The position numbers and the translations under genes were made by a program. Below the pieces are notes generated by a model. It worked only from the letters and a program-made list of their open reading frames with translations, was not told the DNA's origin and did not search any database. A DNA stretch of 64,000 nt from Campanula takesimana (taxonomy: Eukaryota > Streptophyta > Magnoliopsida > Asterales > Campanulaceae): the NCBI GenBank assembly GCA_026119855.1, contig JAOWBW010000388.1, positions 310,001 through 374,000 on the forward strand, read 5' to 3'. Position 1 is the first letter of the stretch. Each line of letters starts with the position of its first letter. Positions 1-11,000 of this stretch are shown one piece after another.

Positions 1-737
1 ATTTCAGTGGGACCAGCCCGGAGGTTTACGGTAACTGGAATTCACCTGAAGCGGTAACAAAAGCAGCAGTTATTTACTGTTTAAGGTGCTTAGTTGATGT
101 TGATATTCCTTTGAACCAAGGTTGTTTGGCTCCGGTAAAAATATTTATCCCGCCCGGTTCTTTTTTATCCCCGAGCGATAAAGCTGCTGTAGTAGGAGGT
201 AATGTTCTGACATCTCAGAGGATTACTGACGTTGTTCTGACAGCTTTTCAGGCTTGTGCTTGTTCTCAAGGTTGCATGAATAATTTAACCTTTGGGGATG
301 ATACTTTTGGGTATTACGAAACTATTGGGGGTGGAAGTGGGGCGGGCCCCACATGGGACGGAGCGAGTGGGGTCCAGTGTCATATGACTAATACCCGTAT
401 GACGGATCCAGAAATTTTTGAACAGAGGTACCCGGTTGTTTTGCATAGGTTCGGGTTGAGGGAGAATAGTGGTGGTGGTGGAGTCCACAGGGGCGGTGAT
501 GGGTTGGTTAGGGAGATAGAGTTTAGGAAACCGGTGGTGGTTAGTATATTGTCGGAGCGGAGGGTTTATGCTCCAAGAGGGTTGAAGGGAGGGAAAGATG
601 GTGCTAAAGGGGTTAATTATCTTGTGACCAAGGATAAGAGGAAGGTGTATCTTGGTGGTAAAAATACAATCGAGGTGGAAGCGGGAGAGATTCTTCAGAT
701 TTTTACTCCGGGAGGCGGTGGTTGGGGGTCGGTTTGA
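1..737 (+). CDS. OXP1: 5-oxoprolinase, C-terminal part (partial)
   Basis: ATP-dependent 5-oxoprolinase opens 5-oxoproline to glutamate in the cytosolic gamma-glutamyl/glutathione salvage route. The frame is open from base 3 to the TGA at 735-737, so the gene enters from the left edge and this is its last exon or part of it (about 244 codons). The translation has the hallmarks of the HyuB (hydantoinase B/oxoprolinase) domain: SGTSPEVYGNWNSPEAV at the start, LTSQRITDVVLTAF, the Gly-rich GGGSGAGPTWDGASGVQ and HMTNTRMTDPE, and the family's Gly-rich C-terminal end TPGGGGWG, with the normal stop right behind it. No frameshift or internal stop is seen. An AATAAA at 869-874 is a plausible poly(A) signal. 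Family assignment is firm; the symbol follows the single-copy Arabidopsis gene. Confidence 0.93.
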   Translation, partial: FSGTSPEVYGNWNSPEAVTKAAVIYCLRCLVDVDIPLNQGCLAPVKIFIPPGSFLSPSDKAAVVGGNVLTSQRITDVVLTAFQACACSQGCMNNLTFGDDTFGYYETIGGGSGAGPTWDGASGVQCHMTNTRMTDPEIFEQRYPVVLHRFGLRENSGGGGVHRGGDGLVREIEFRKPVVVSILSERRVYAPRGLKGGKDGAKGVNYLVTKDKRKVYLGGKNTIEVEAGEILQIFTPGGGGWGSV

Positions 738-868
738 TTCCGCTACCGGAGAGTAATGTCGCGGGAGTTGCTGTCATTTTGCTTTCTGAACAATGTATTA
801 CCGTAAGATTTTACTTGGTGGTTTCCTGTCAAAGAATAATCTTCTTGTTTATCTTTTCAATGAGGATG

Positions 869-874
869 AATAAA
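869..874 (+). terminator. Candidate poly(A) signal of OXP1
   Basis: AATAAA lies 132 bases after the OXP1 stop codon in a T-rich 3' flank. Nothing else gene-like is seen between the stop and about 1137. Confidence 0.4.
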
Positions 875-1376
875 ACTTTGAAGAAGTTATGCTGAAATGT
901 CTTTGTGCTGGTGTTTGTGTTTCCATCCATGGTTGAAATGCTATGCTGTATTTCTTGCACTATAAACAGAAAGTATCAATTAAAACATACTTTTGCAAAA
1001 GACAGCTTCTTTTTTGGAAACCTCTTTTAAAGTTTTTTTTAAAAAAAAAAAATTGTAGTACAGGAAAAGAAAAAAAAAAGAGAGTAGTACTGTATAAGTG
1101 GATGTGATCTATATTTTCTGGGGATATTAATAAGACTGTTATCCAATTTGTGTTTGTCACAATTTGGTTATTGAGTATGTATTTTTGTTGCAATCGGGTG
1201 TAGTTTTAGTTAGTTCGTCAAAAACCTAACGAAAAGTGTGTCATGCGCCACTTACATGACATACTTAAAGGATACCACAAATTAGAATGGGAACGGGTGG
1301 TTGTGAGGCAGGGTTTTTACCACTAATTCTAAGGGAAGTTTCGTCATTTCATAAATGAAAACTCCTTAATCCGTTG

Positions 1377-2290
1377 TCAATTAGGGATTTCCATTTCGTA
1401 TAACGACACCCCTGCGAGCTTCTTCCCGTTCCCGAGGAGTACTTTGGCAGGGAAATTGCGATCAAATGTTCATGTTCCGCTTGTTGTCAGCCATGGTGCG
1501 AGGTTATTGAGTCGATATCTCCTGTACCATTTTTGTGTGCCACTTCATGTACCACTTCTAATCTAACCGTTCACAAGTTTGTATAATATTACAATAATAC
1601 CACTCTTAACAATTGTGAGCCATTAGATCACTTGTGGCACATGAAGTGGCACGCAAAATGGTACAGAAGATTTGAACTCGAGGTTATTCACCAACATTTC
1701 GTTAGGGCCGTCATTTTCGGCAGATGACGACACAAATACACCTCTGGCTGTCGCGCTGTATGCTCCAATTTCAATTGGATCGAGGTAATATGGTGATGAA
1801 ATGCCGTCGCTACCGCCAACTGAAATTACGTCGTCGCCGGTGGTAGCCGCTGCATCAAACGCAGCGAGAATGTCCAAATAAAAACAGCTGGCGTTCTTCC
1901 AATAGGCTTTATAGACCGCCAATCTCGCTTTCGGAGCAACGCCTTTAGTGATACCGGAAGCATAACCGAAAATATTAGCTTTAAATGAGTGCCTTCCGGC
2001 AGCCGTCGAGGCCGTATGAGTTCCATGACCGTCATCATCTCTCGCCAACTGAAACTCAATCGTGTCGTTGATTCCTCCACCGAGCCGCTGCCGATTCCTT
2101 CCGCCGCTTCATGACCTTTGGAGAAATATCTTTCACTAATGATTTTTCGGTTACAATTCTTAGCAGTAAACTTAACAACTGTTTAACAAACGCCCTTCCA
2201 CCGCTTGGGAACTGGACCAAGATTCAGATCGGAGAAACTCCATCGTTACAGCCAAATTCCAGTATTTATGGTGACTAAGCTCGCGCCATG
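1377..2290 (-). pseudogene. Subtilisin-like serine protease fragment (captured, broken)
   Basis: Minus-strand translation matches plant SBT1-type subtilases through the front half of the peptidase S8 domain. It runs from TGIW, through SFSDLNLGPVPKRWKGVC, NCNRKII and YFSKGHEAAEG, to the catalytic-His motif DGHGTHTAST near 2020-2045, then GVAPKARLAVYK, DILAAFDAA, GGSDGISSPYYLDPI and GVFVSSSAENDGPN. After a 171-bp MITE (1509-1679) it resumes in register with NNLAPW, FDRNFPAKVLLGNGKKLAGVSLY. Damage: stops after TGIW and after KRWKGVC, a frameshift near 2075, a stop in the distal part, and the MITE. The Ser active-site region is absent. It lies wholly between the MULE arms, so it is a captured fragment rather than a resident gene. 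Confidence 0.88.
1509..1679. mobile_element. Nested MITE with 9-bp target duplication
   Basis: It begins GAGTCGATATCTCCTGTACC and ends with the inverted counterpart of GAGTTCAAATCTTCTGTACC; the arms match over about 47 bases. It is flanked by GAGGTTATT at 1500-1508 and 1680-1688. Removing it restores the subtilase reading (NN|LAPW). A 9-bp duplication fits a Mutator-type MITE. Confidence 0.85.
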
Positions 2291-2748
2291 GCTGATAATA
2301 CGGACTAAGGTTTATACTATAATCAAATTGGGGATGAAAAACGAGAATGGAGAGAAGGCTTTTGTGTGGAAAGACAAAGGTGAGTGGCACATGGCACACT
2401 TTTCGTTAGGTTTTTAACAAACTAATTATAACTACACCAGATTGCAACACAAAGACATACTCAATAACCAAATTGTAACAAACACAAATTTGATAACAAA
2501 TTGAAACATGACGACAAACTCAAGTATCTAAAATGCAATTCGCCCTTTTTTATTTTATTTAACATACCCCATTTATCATATTCACACACTTAAAACATGT
2601 GTCTCAGACTCAAACCATATTATTCACCACCTCTTCTTAACTCACAATATTTTCAATATATATATACATCATAATATTTTCAATATATATAAATTGTTCT
2701 TAATTTTTGCGTAGGAGATAAATGATGCAAGCTCTTTTATGAGAAATA

Positions 2749-2982
2749 CTCCCTCCGTTCCATTTTAAGAGTAAAAAAATGGGTGGGTTCAAGAATTACG
2801 AAAAAGGTGATGTGTTGTGAGTGTTGAAAGTTGGGTAGGAGAGAGAAAGTGTGTATAGAAAAGTTAGTGGATAATTGTTGTGGGTATGACATTTAGGACC
2901 CACTTTCCATTTTAGGATTTTGACTCTTAAAATGGGACGCCATTTTAAGAAATTTTTTACTCTTAAAATGGGACGGAGGGAG
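2749..2982. mobile_element. Stowaway-type MITE
   Basis: CTCCCTCCGTTCCATTTTAAG at the left and the inverted form ending GGACGGAGGGAG at the right, flanked by TA on both sides (2747-2748 and 2983-2984). Confidence 0.85.
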
Positions 2983-3015
2983 TAGATGATTTTGGGTGAA
3001 GAACATCTTAAAAAA

Positions 3016-3929
3016 AGGGTTAATTGCAATTTAGACCCTGAAGTACCATACCACCCTTCCAAGCGAACCTTGGGTGTCTTTTTTTGTCAAATCGGGTCTT
3101 GATGTTTTAAAAACTCGTCAGTTAAGGCCTCTTTGACGGATTTCGTTAAAAAGTCAGTTAAAAATCATGTGCCATGCACGTGACTAACGGATTGGGTGAC
3201 TTTGAAGTTGATATTAGCTAGGGTGTTTAGTGTAAATTCTAAAAATTAAAGGGGCAAATGTAATACTAACTATAATTACATGTAACCCAATCAATATTTA
3301 AATAATTATCATTTATACTGAAATGTAATAATGCTTTTGTAATAATGTAAAATATTGTGTATTTTGATTTAATTTTTTGAAAGAAAGTAACATTTGAAAA
3401 CTAACAACTCATATATGTGAATGTAATTGTTTGTACAAGTAAATGTAACACTTTAATAAAAGAAATTATAACATATTTCTATAGATAATGTAATACTTTT
3501 ACATGTAACACTAATCAAGTGTTTTTAGCTCTAAAAATGTAAATGGTTGAATTATTACTTTTTCTATACATGTGTTACAATTATGTATAAACATTATTAC
3601 ATATAAGTAACACGTTCATTACATTTTAGTTATAATAAGTATTACTTTTGGCAAGCGAAGAAAACATAGAAAAAAAACATTGTTACTTTTCTGTATAAAT
3701 GTATTACTTTTATGTATACGAACTGTTACTTTATATGTATACAGTCATTACATTAAGTTATAGTAGCTATTACTTTTGACAAACCGAAAAAAAAAGATAA
3801 AAAAAATTGGCCTATGAGAGGCTGCCACGTGGCAGGGTCGCCCCCTGGGTCATGGAGCTGGTTCAATGGGCCGGGTTATGGGTTAAAAATGACCCGTCTC
3901 ATCCATGAGACGGGTCATAGTGTTCTCAC
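3016..3929. repeat. AT-rich repeat with GTTAC/TGTAA motifs and a GC-rich right end
   Basis: 3016-3230 looks like the end of one MULE-type element (GGTTAATTGCAATTTAGACC). 3230-3790 is AT-rich with scattered TGTTACTTT, TGTAATA and TTACAT words. 3810-3929 carries CTGCCACGTGGCAG and a GACCCGTCTCATCCATGAGACGGGTC palindrome. The right part is homologous to 54600-54802, so it is a truncated member of the element at 53747-54802. No coding frame is seen. Confidence 0.55.
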
Positions 3930-4049
3930 ATAAGTTTTTGTTTTTTTTTAAAAAAAAAAAACATGTTTTTTTAGATCTTTTTATAGCTTAAGTTGATCCT
4001 TGATTTGTCAGATATTAAAGCATTTTAACTAAAATCAACCTTTCTGCCG

Positions 4050-5770
4050 AAAAAAAAACAAAACAAAATACTGACGGTGATAACCGGCCCACTCCCCTAT
4101 TAATATTATTTTATTTTGGACTCTTTAATTATTATTTTGGTCGAGTCATTAAAGAAATATTGGGCTTTAGTATTGGGTCAAAGAAAAGCCCAAATCTTTA
4201 TTTTAATTGGAGAAGGAATTCTTTTTGGGTTAGGAGTTGAAAACTCTTTATTATATAAACCTCTCTAGAATACCCTAGCCTCTTTAATTGTCAAAGAAGA
4301 AAACAAAATCTCTTAGAAAAAGAGAGAGAGGCGGCAGAGGGAGAAAGAGAAGCCGAGAGAGAGAGAGAGAGAAGGGGAAAGAGGAAGAGAGGAGTCCGAG
4401 GATCGTTCATCAAAGGTACTCCCAATCTCCCTTATCTTTTCTCTTCCGTTTGAATCATTTATGATGTAGAACCCTAATAGTTACTTGATAAACTAGGGTT
4501 TGATGATTAGGGTTTTAAGGAAGATGGTGGGCGTGTGTGTGTTGTGTGCGTGCATGTTGTGCGTATGTGTGTGCGGTGCAGTGTGTGTGCATGTGCGTGT
4601 GTGTGTGTGTTGTGCAGTTTGTGTGCGTGCAGCTGAGTGTGTGTGCGGGCAGTGTTATGTGTGTGTGTGTTTGGGGGGGGGGTTGTGTGTGCTGCGAATA
4701 GTGAATCTAGTGTGTGTAATTGAGTATTAGAAAATAATAATGAGAAGTGAAGATGGTAAACCCTAGGGGCACTTTGGTAAATTAATTGGGTAATTGGGAA
4801 ACCCTAGAATGTGTAGTTAACCATAGAAGAAGTTAAAAGGAGATTAACTCACAGGTTAATGAAAGAAAGTAAAGTATGTTGGGACGAAAAGTAAATAGTG
4901 TTTACTTTTGTCTAAGAGTATTATTTTGCATGATTGTGGATTCGTGCGCGCGGTTTTGCAAAGAGAAGTAAGCAAGCCAATGCAAGAGATTACGTTCCTA
5001 AGTATTTTCAGATTCATCATTTGAAGTAGGATTTCTCTTATTCTTTCTAAAGTGTAGCTACCAAGTGGCCGGTAGTATTTGAACTCCTGTGAGATGAACG
5101 TCTTTTGGAATGATCTTACCCTTGATATGTGCTTGTTCAATGGGTATCTAAAGTGATTTGAATTGTTTTATGTGTTCTTGTACTTTTGAACACTTAAATG
5201 AATGTTGTTGTATCTAAATGAAACAGGTGAAGTTAGTTTTGTCTGGTTGAAAAGGACTTAAGCTGGAATTAGTTTGATTGAAAAGGACTAAATGAAATTG
5301 TCTAGTTTGATTGAAAAAAACTTAGACGCTTATATGCTACTTGATAACGTGGTTTAATGATCATGATCTAATTTAATAAGGGAGCACCCTGAAAAGGTGT
5401 AAGGTCTCGTATTCACTTAACACCCCGAAAAGGTGTAAACACCCTGAAAATGTGTATTGTTACTATGGAATTGACGAACTTGTGATAGTGCCATAACTTT
5501 AAGTATTGTAACTGTATCTTGAGATTATTACAGTTAATTATTGATGATTAGCTTTTCATTGAAATTATTTGTTTGGCTCCGTTCTTTCGATCATCTTTTC
5601 TTAGTATCCGGAGAGATCCCATATGAACTTACTGAGCATTGTTCGCTCACCACTTCTTTATATATTTTTCCCTAGGTAAAGAGTAGAGGGAATTGATAGA
5701 TCACACGAAAGCTAGTGGATTGTACTAGCCGTTACATTGCATATTTAAGTTTGAATTGTGTTTGATAATT
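4050..5770. mobile_element. Probable LTR (Ty3/gypsy-like) without coding sequence
   Basis: A TATA-like ATTATATAAACC near 4250 is followed by GA-rich leader sequence, a TG/GT-rich stretch (4530-4700) and, at about 5625-5680, an ACTGAGCATTGTTCGCTCACC box then a T-rich stretch and CCTAGG. Plant gypsy LTRs often have this order. No partner LTR, gag or pol was found, so a solo LTR or remnant is likely. Boundaries are approximate. Confidence 0.35.
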
Positions 5771-5816
5771 GAGATTTCCTTGGTTTTGGGATAGTTATTA
5801 TTTAAATAAAAAACTA

Positions 5817-6084
5817 CTCCCTCCGTCACTGAGTAAGAGTCTCACCCCTCATTTGCACGCTTATTAATAAATATTGGATGTGATGTAAATGTTGTGAGTG
5901 TAAAAGTAAAGTATGAGAGAGAATGAGTGAGAGAGAATAGTGAATTGATTGGTGTTGTGAGTATAAAAGTAAAATAGGAAAAAGAATGAGTGAGGTGAAT
6001 AATAAAAATTCTTTATCACTTTAGGAATGAGACTTTTACTCTGGGACGGACCAAAAAGGAAAATGAAACTCTTACTCGAGGGAG
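5817..6084. mobile_element. Stowaway-type MITE
   Basis: CTCCCTCCGTCACTGAGTAAGAGTC at the left and GACTTTTACTCTGGGACGG and ACTCGAGGGAG at the right, with TA at 5815-5816 and 6085-6086. Confidence 0.8.
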
Positions 6085-6137
6085 TATTTCATTATTGGAA
6101 AGTTTGGGGGTCATTATTGCAAAGTTTGGGGGTGTTA

Positions 6138-6972
6138 GGCCATGTCCAATAAAGGGTTGAGAGAGGGGTTGAGTGGGGGTTCAAACTAGTTGAGTGTGTG
6201 CAATAAGGGGGTTGAGAGGAGGGGGTTGAAGGGGAGGGGTTGAAGAAGCTCAACTGGGTTGAGGGAATTTTTGTGGGGCTCAGAATAGACACGTGTCGGC
6301 TTGGGAGTGGCCATCACTTGGAGAGTGCAACTCACCTCCCAAGCCGGAGAGTTGCTGCTGCTTTTCCCTTTTTTTTCTTCTTTTTTTTTTTTTTTTTCCT
6401 TTTTTGTTTCCAGCTTTTTTTTTCTTTTTTTTTCGGAGAGGTTTTTTATCCAAATTTTAAGAGCTCAATTATTTCATAGTAAATTATTTTTTTTATAAAA
6501 AAATAAATCACCAAAATTTATCATTTTTTTCCCTCTATAAATTGATGTAAGTTTCATTTAATTTGGACACTGAAAAAAAAAACCCTCTTTTCTCTTTAAA
6601 AATTCCTTAATTATCCTTTTTTTTTTATTAAGTGTGAATTAAAAAAAATTAAAAAATTATCGAATTTATAAATAAAAATATTAATAATATATTTTTTAAT
6701 AATAAATTATTATTATTTTTATTATTTTTTTAATTATAAAAATAAATATTGTAAATAAAATAAAAAAGTCGTGAGGTATAGAATGATGAGTTGGGAGGAG
6801 TTGAATTTTAAACTAAACTAGCTTATTGTGGGAGGGGTAGTTGAGAGTGTAGTTGAATGATTAAGTGGATGGAAAGAGAAGATGAGGTTTCGTGATATTA
6901 GGGTAGTAGTTGAATGTTCGTGATATTAGGGTAGTTGAATGTTTTTTAGTAGTTGGATTATTGGACATGGTC
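6138..6972. mobile_element. Tourist-like (PIF/Harbinger) MITE
   Basis: Terminal inverted repeats GGCCATGTCCAATAA (left) and the inverse of GACCATGTCCAATAA (right) are flanked by TTA at 6135-6137 and 6973-6975, the 3-bp duplication usual for PIF/Harbinger. Subterminal GTTGAG/CTCAAC words repeat on both sides. The centre is very AT-rich and non-coding. It ends 142 bases before the KNL2 start codon. Confidence 0.8.
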
Positions 6973-7022
6973 TTAGACGGACAATAGACCTCGAAAACAG
7001 AGTTGGGACGTGACTGCTCATT

Positions 7023-7030
7023 TTTGGCGC
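7023..7030 (+). promoter_or_regulatory. E2F-type site in the KNL2 promoter
   Basis: TTTGGCGC, part of a longer TTTTTGGCGCGCTTTTGGC, matches the E2F consensus TTTSSCGC 85-92 bases before the KNL2 ATG. A site here would fit S/G2-linked expression of a kinetochore assembly factor. The function is inferred from the motif only. Confidence 0.5.
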
Positions 7031-7114
7031 GCTTTTGGCCTTCCCCCAAATTGCCATTTACCCAAAAATTTTACAGCCCTAAGTTAAAACAAATCGATTG
7101 CACGATTTCTCTCC

Positions 7115-8032
7115 ATGGACTCAACTCTTCCGTCGAATCAACCTGCCGGCGATAGCAGCAACGCCGATACCGGCGGCCGATTCAACAGCAGCAGCAGTTC
7201 CGTCTCTTACTTCCAGAAAACAGTAAACTTTTTTTCCTCACTTCCGAGTTTAATTTTGATAAGAAAGAAACAACGATCTTTTTTTTTTTTTGTGTTAACC
7301 TACAGATTTGCTTGCAAGATTGGTGGTTAATTAAGGTTGATATGAATGGAGAAGGGGAAAGACTTGGTGTTGCAGGGTTCGCTTCTCGAGAGTATGAAAT
7401 CTCTTTCTCTCCACTTGTTTTGGTACTGTGTAATTTTTGTCTGGCCATATAACTTTGATTAGACCCTTACCAAACCCAACAATGGAGGCCTCTTTCAATG
7501 CTTATTTTTATTAAATTTTAAAAGATTAAATTGTACTAATATAATGTTTCTCTATGTATAGTACCTTAAAAGGAGTACTCACTCCGTCCCATACTTATTG
7601 CTACTGAATTGAGTGCACGGGGATTAAGAAAATATGTTGGAAAAGTAAGTATTGTGAGTGGGTAGGAGAGATAAAATAAGTTAGTGGATAGTTTTTGTGA
7701 GTGGATAGGAGAAAGAAAAGTGAACATTTTGGGTAAGTAGCAATAAGTACGGGACGCCCAAAATGGAAATAAGTAGCGATAAGTATAAGACGGAGGGAGT
7801 ATCTTTTTTGGGAAGAAGTAATGAATTGAAAATTTGTGCAGTTTTTGGCATAGTATTGCAAACTTGGATTAAGGTGATTGAAAATGATATGAGTTTACTC
7901 GGAGTGGATGAAGATGTGGCGTTGAAGAGGCCGGAGTGGAGGGCGAAAATTCATGTGAATGATGGGGGTTGATCGTACTTTTTATTATTATTATTTATTT
8001 ATTTATTTTATTTTATTGTCTCCATCTTTTTC

Positions 8033-8077
<45 letters not shown>

Positions 8078-11000
8078 TTTTATCACGATGACATATGAGG
8101 ATTCATGTTAGCCGACCCCAAATTATTTTGTTCCATTTTTATTTTCACTAGTCTCTTTATATTTGCAAAACTAAATGTTTGTTTGGAAAGTGGATAGCAA
8201 ACATATTTATTATTCTTTGTCAATTAATTGTAAAAAAAGTAGAATCATTTAGGGACGGAGGGAGTAGTTAATAGAAAAACATGAGAAATAAGTAAAGCGG
8301 AAATCATTCTGGTGTTCAGTACTCCAAGATGTTTATGGACAAGAACCATAAAATTGTGGAGGATATTTTTTTGAAGGACTTGCTTAAATGCTTTATACCT
8401 AGGGATTTTTACCAATAAGTCCCTCATACTAGATGGAATATGCCAATAAAAACAGTGATTTTCATATTTTACCTTAGGGTCCCTGGGTGGAAATGGATTT
8501 TACCAATAAATCCCTCACACTTTTTAAATGGCAAAATTACCCTCTGCTATATACCACGTTATTTACCCCCATTCTTCCCAAATGTAAACCCTAGCCCTCT
8601 CTCGCTCTCGCGCTCTCTCTCTCGTTCTGTCTCTGCGCCTCCCCTTATGCAGACCGGCGACATCTTCCCTTCCCCTCCGGCGACATCTTCCCTTCCCCTC
8701 CCCCTCCGGCATCGTCACCCCTTCCCACACCCGCCAAGTCATCTCTCACCGCTCAGCCTCACCTGCTTCCTATTCGGCGCCATCGCACCTTCTTCTGCAA
8801 CGGCTTTGGTATTCTCCAAAAAGGCGTACGCAAGAACGGCTTCACCGGCCAAATTATCTGTTTGGAATTTTCGAATTTCTCCTCTTTCTCCAATGGCGTT
8901 CATGTTCAGATTTGGTATTTTTCATATTTCTTTCTCTTCTCCTTCTTGAACCATCTATGAACCGTTGTTCTTAATCTATGCCCAAAATTGATTTTTTTTT
9001 TTTTTAAATTTCAGATCTAAGAGATTTTTGTGTTTGTTTGACAATGACGGTGATGGGGTTTTCCCGTGGCGGTGTGGATTCTTGATCTTTGGAGATGATG
9101 AGTTGAATGTGGGATTTGTCGATGATTTCGGTTGGGTGGATGTTGAGATGATCCTGTAGGACTAGATTGTTGAAGATTAGGGTTTGTTTTTGTGCAGGGA
9201 TTGTGGTATTTTTGGATCTTTTCCTTGATTTCTTGAATTGTGTGGGAGTCTGAAAGAGAGCTTGTAGATGAGGTAATTTCTGATTCTGTTGATAGCTCTA
9301 CTAATGTTGTTGCTGGTGGTTGTAAAATGGGTCTGAATATGGATGATTTTGAGATCCTAGTTGAGGAGAATGGATATTTGGATGGCTGTATGTATGAAGA
9401 TGGTTTGGAATACCTTACATTGCCTACCAAATGTTCGATAAAATGCCCAGGAGAAATGACAGAGGGATTACTCCAATCAGTTGCTGGGTCAAGTAACCTA
9501 CCATAGAAAATGGCCACCTTGTTGTGGGTACAAAATTGAGATCCATTTTTTCTTGGGGGTGAAATGAGAATGAACAATTGAGAAAAGCATGTCCCAGTTA
9601 TTATAATAACTGTGAAAAGTTGATAGATGAATTTATCAGTTTTGTTACTCAATTATGAACAAATTGAGTATCAATAATGATAAATTGATTTATCATTTGT
9701 TTAAAAGATATATAGCATCACACAACTGTGAAATCATATAACTGTGAAATCACACAACTGTTCAAGCACACAACTGTGAAATGCATGTCTTAGTTATTAT
9801 AATAATTTGTGAAAAATTGAATGATGAATTTATCAGTTTTTGCAAGTGAAAATCAATAAATGACACAACTGTGAAATCACATGATAACTGAGAAATCCAT
9901 GTCTCAGTTATTTTAATAATTGTGAAAAATGAAAAAATGACACAACTGTGAAATCACACAATTGAGAAATCAATTGACAAATGATTTTACAAGTGAAAAA
10001 TGAAATTTTATTTTCTAAAATTGTGAAATTAATTGAGAAATGAAAAATGATTTTCTCAAAATTTTACTAGTGAAAAATGAGATTTTTATTTCAAAAATTT
10101 GAATTATGTGTTGAGTGTACTTGTTTGATTCGATTTGACGACACTATTAAAACGGTGGTCTCAGATTATTTTTTCAATTTCTAGATTTTGAGGTATTACA
10201 TTTTAAAATTTTGAGGGGAAAAAAAAAGAAGAGAGAGAAAGAGGAAAGAGAGTGTGCAGAAAAAAAAAAAAGTGTGCAGAACATCGTGCAACTGCAGAAG
10301 AAGAATGGGAAAACATGTATTGAAAGTGCGCCCGTTATGCTCAAGTCAGGGGCAATTCTGTCCAGCAAACTATCCAAGGGACTTTTTGGCAATTTCGAAA
10401 ATGTCGGTCTTTATTGGTAATTTTTATCTGGACAAAGGACTTATTGGTCAAAGCCTCTTATACCTGGCACTTCTCATGTATGACAGCATCATGCTTTGAT
10501 CTACTTACACTTAGGCTAATTACGATAGAGTGTTAATAGAGTGCAACGAGGCTTACCTTCTTTGAGAACTATTAGTGTGTAGTAATTTAGTCTGCTAGCA
10601 GGTATGCATGTTTCACTGAGTTTTACATGTTAATACGCCAGTTGGTCTGAAACCATGGGAGAAGTTGTTGTTTCATAAGTTCTTCTTCTCAGTTGCTTGT
10701 TCTTACAAAGTTAAAATTTTTTCTGCACATCAAGTTTCAGTTTTTCCTTCAATTAGTAAATTTTTTAACGGGTAATTTTAATGTTGATACTTCCACACTG
10801 TAATTCGGTTTGATTTTACTTTAACTTCATTGTTGTAGGCAATATGCTCTGCGACTCTTCTCCTCTGCACCAATTACCAAGCTCTACAGTATGTGCACCC
10901 TTGAGACAATGGATGGTATATGTGTCATTCTCAATGGCCTCATTAACAAATCTCATACACTAGAAAATGGCTTTTCCTCTGAGGTATGTAGTTACTGTTC

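Larger units (their letters stand above)
1137..2544. mobile_element. Mutator-like (Pack-MULE type) element carrying a subtilase fragment
   Basis: The segments 1137-1255 and about 2384-2503 are inverted copies of each other over roughly 115 bases (for example GTTATTGAGTATGT and AAAAACCTAACGAAAAGTGTG on opposite strands). The right arm continues outward to about 2544 with GGGCGAATTGCATTTTAG read inward, a typical look for a MULE terminus. The left arm has lost that outer part. Between the arms sits a broken piece of a host subtilase gene, which is the definition of a Pack-MULE. No target duplication could be confirmed because the left end is degraded. Confidence 0.7.

Noticed and set aside
1623..2048. 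Active subtilase gene
   Set aside because: Stops, a frameshift, a MITE insertion and missing Ser region; it lies between MULE arms.
4500..4730. Cys/Val-rich 76-codon frame
   Set aside because: Translation of a TG/GT microsatellite-like stretch.
8440..8949. 169-codon open frame rich in Pro and Ser
   Set aside because: It lies inside the element 8401-10457, is driven by CT-rich composition and has no domain signal.
9017..9652. 211-codon open frame on the minus strand
   Set aside because: It spans the element's interior, runs antisense to the more gene-like plus-strand piece, and has low-complexity Ser/Thr/His content.
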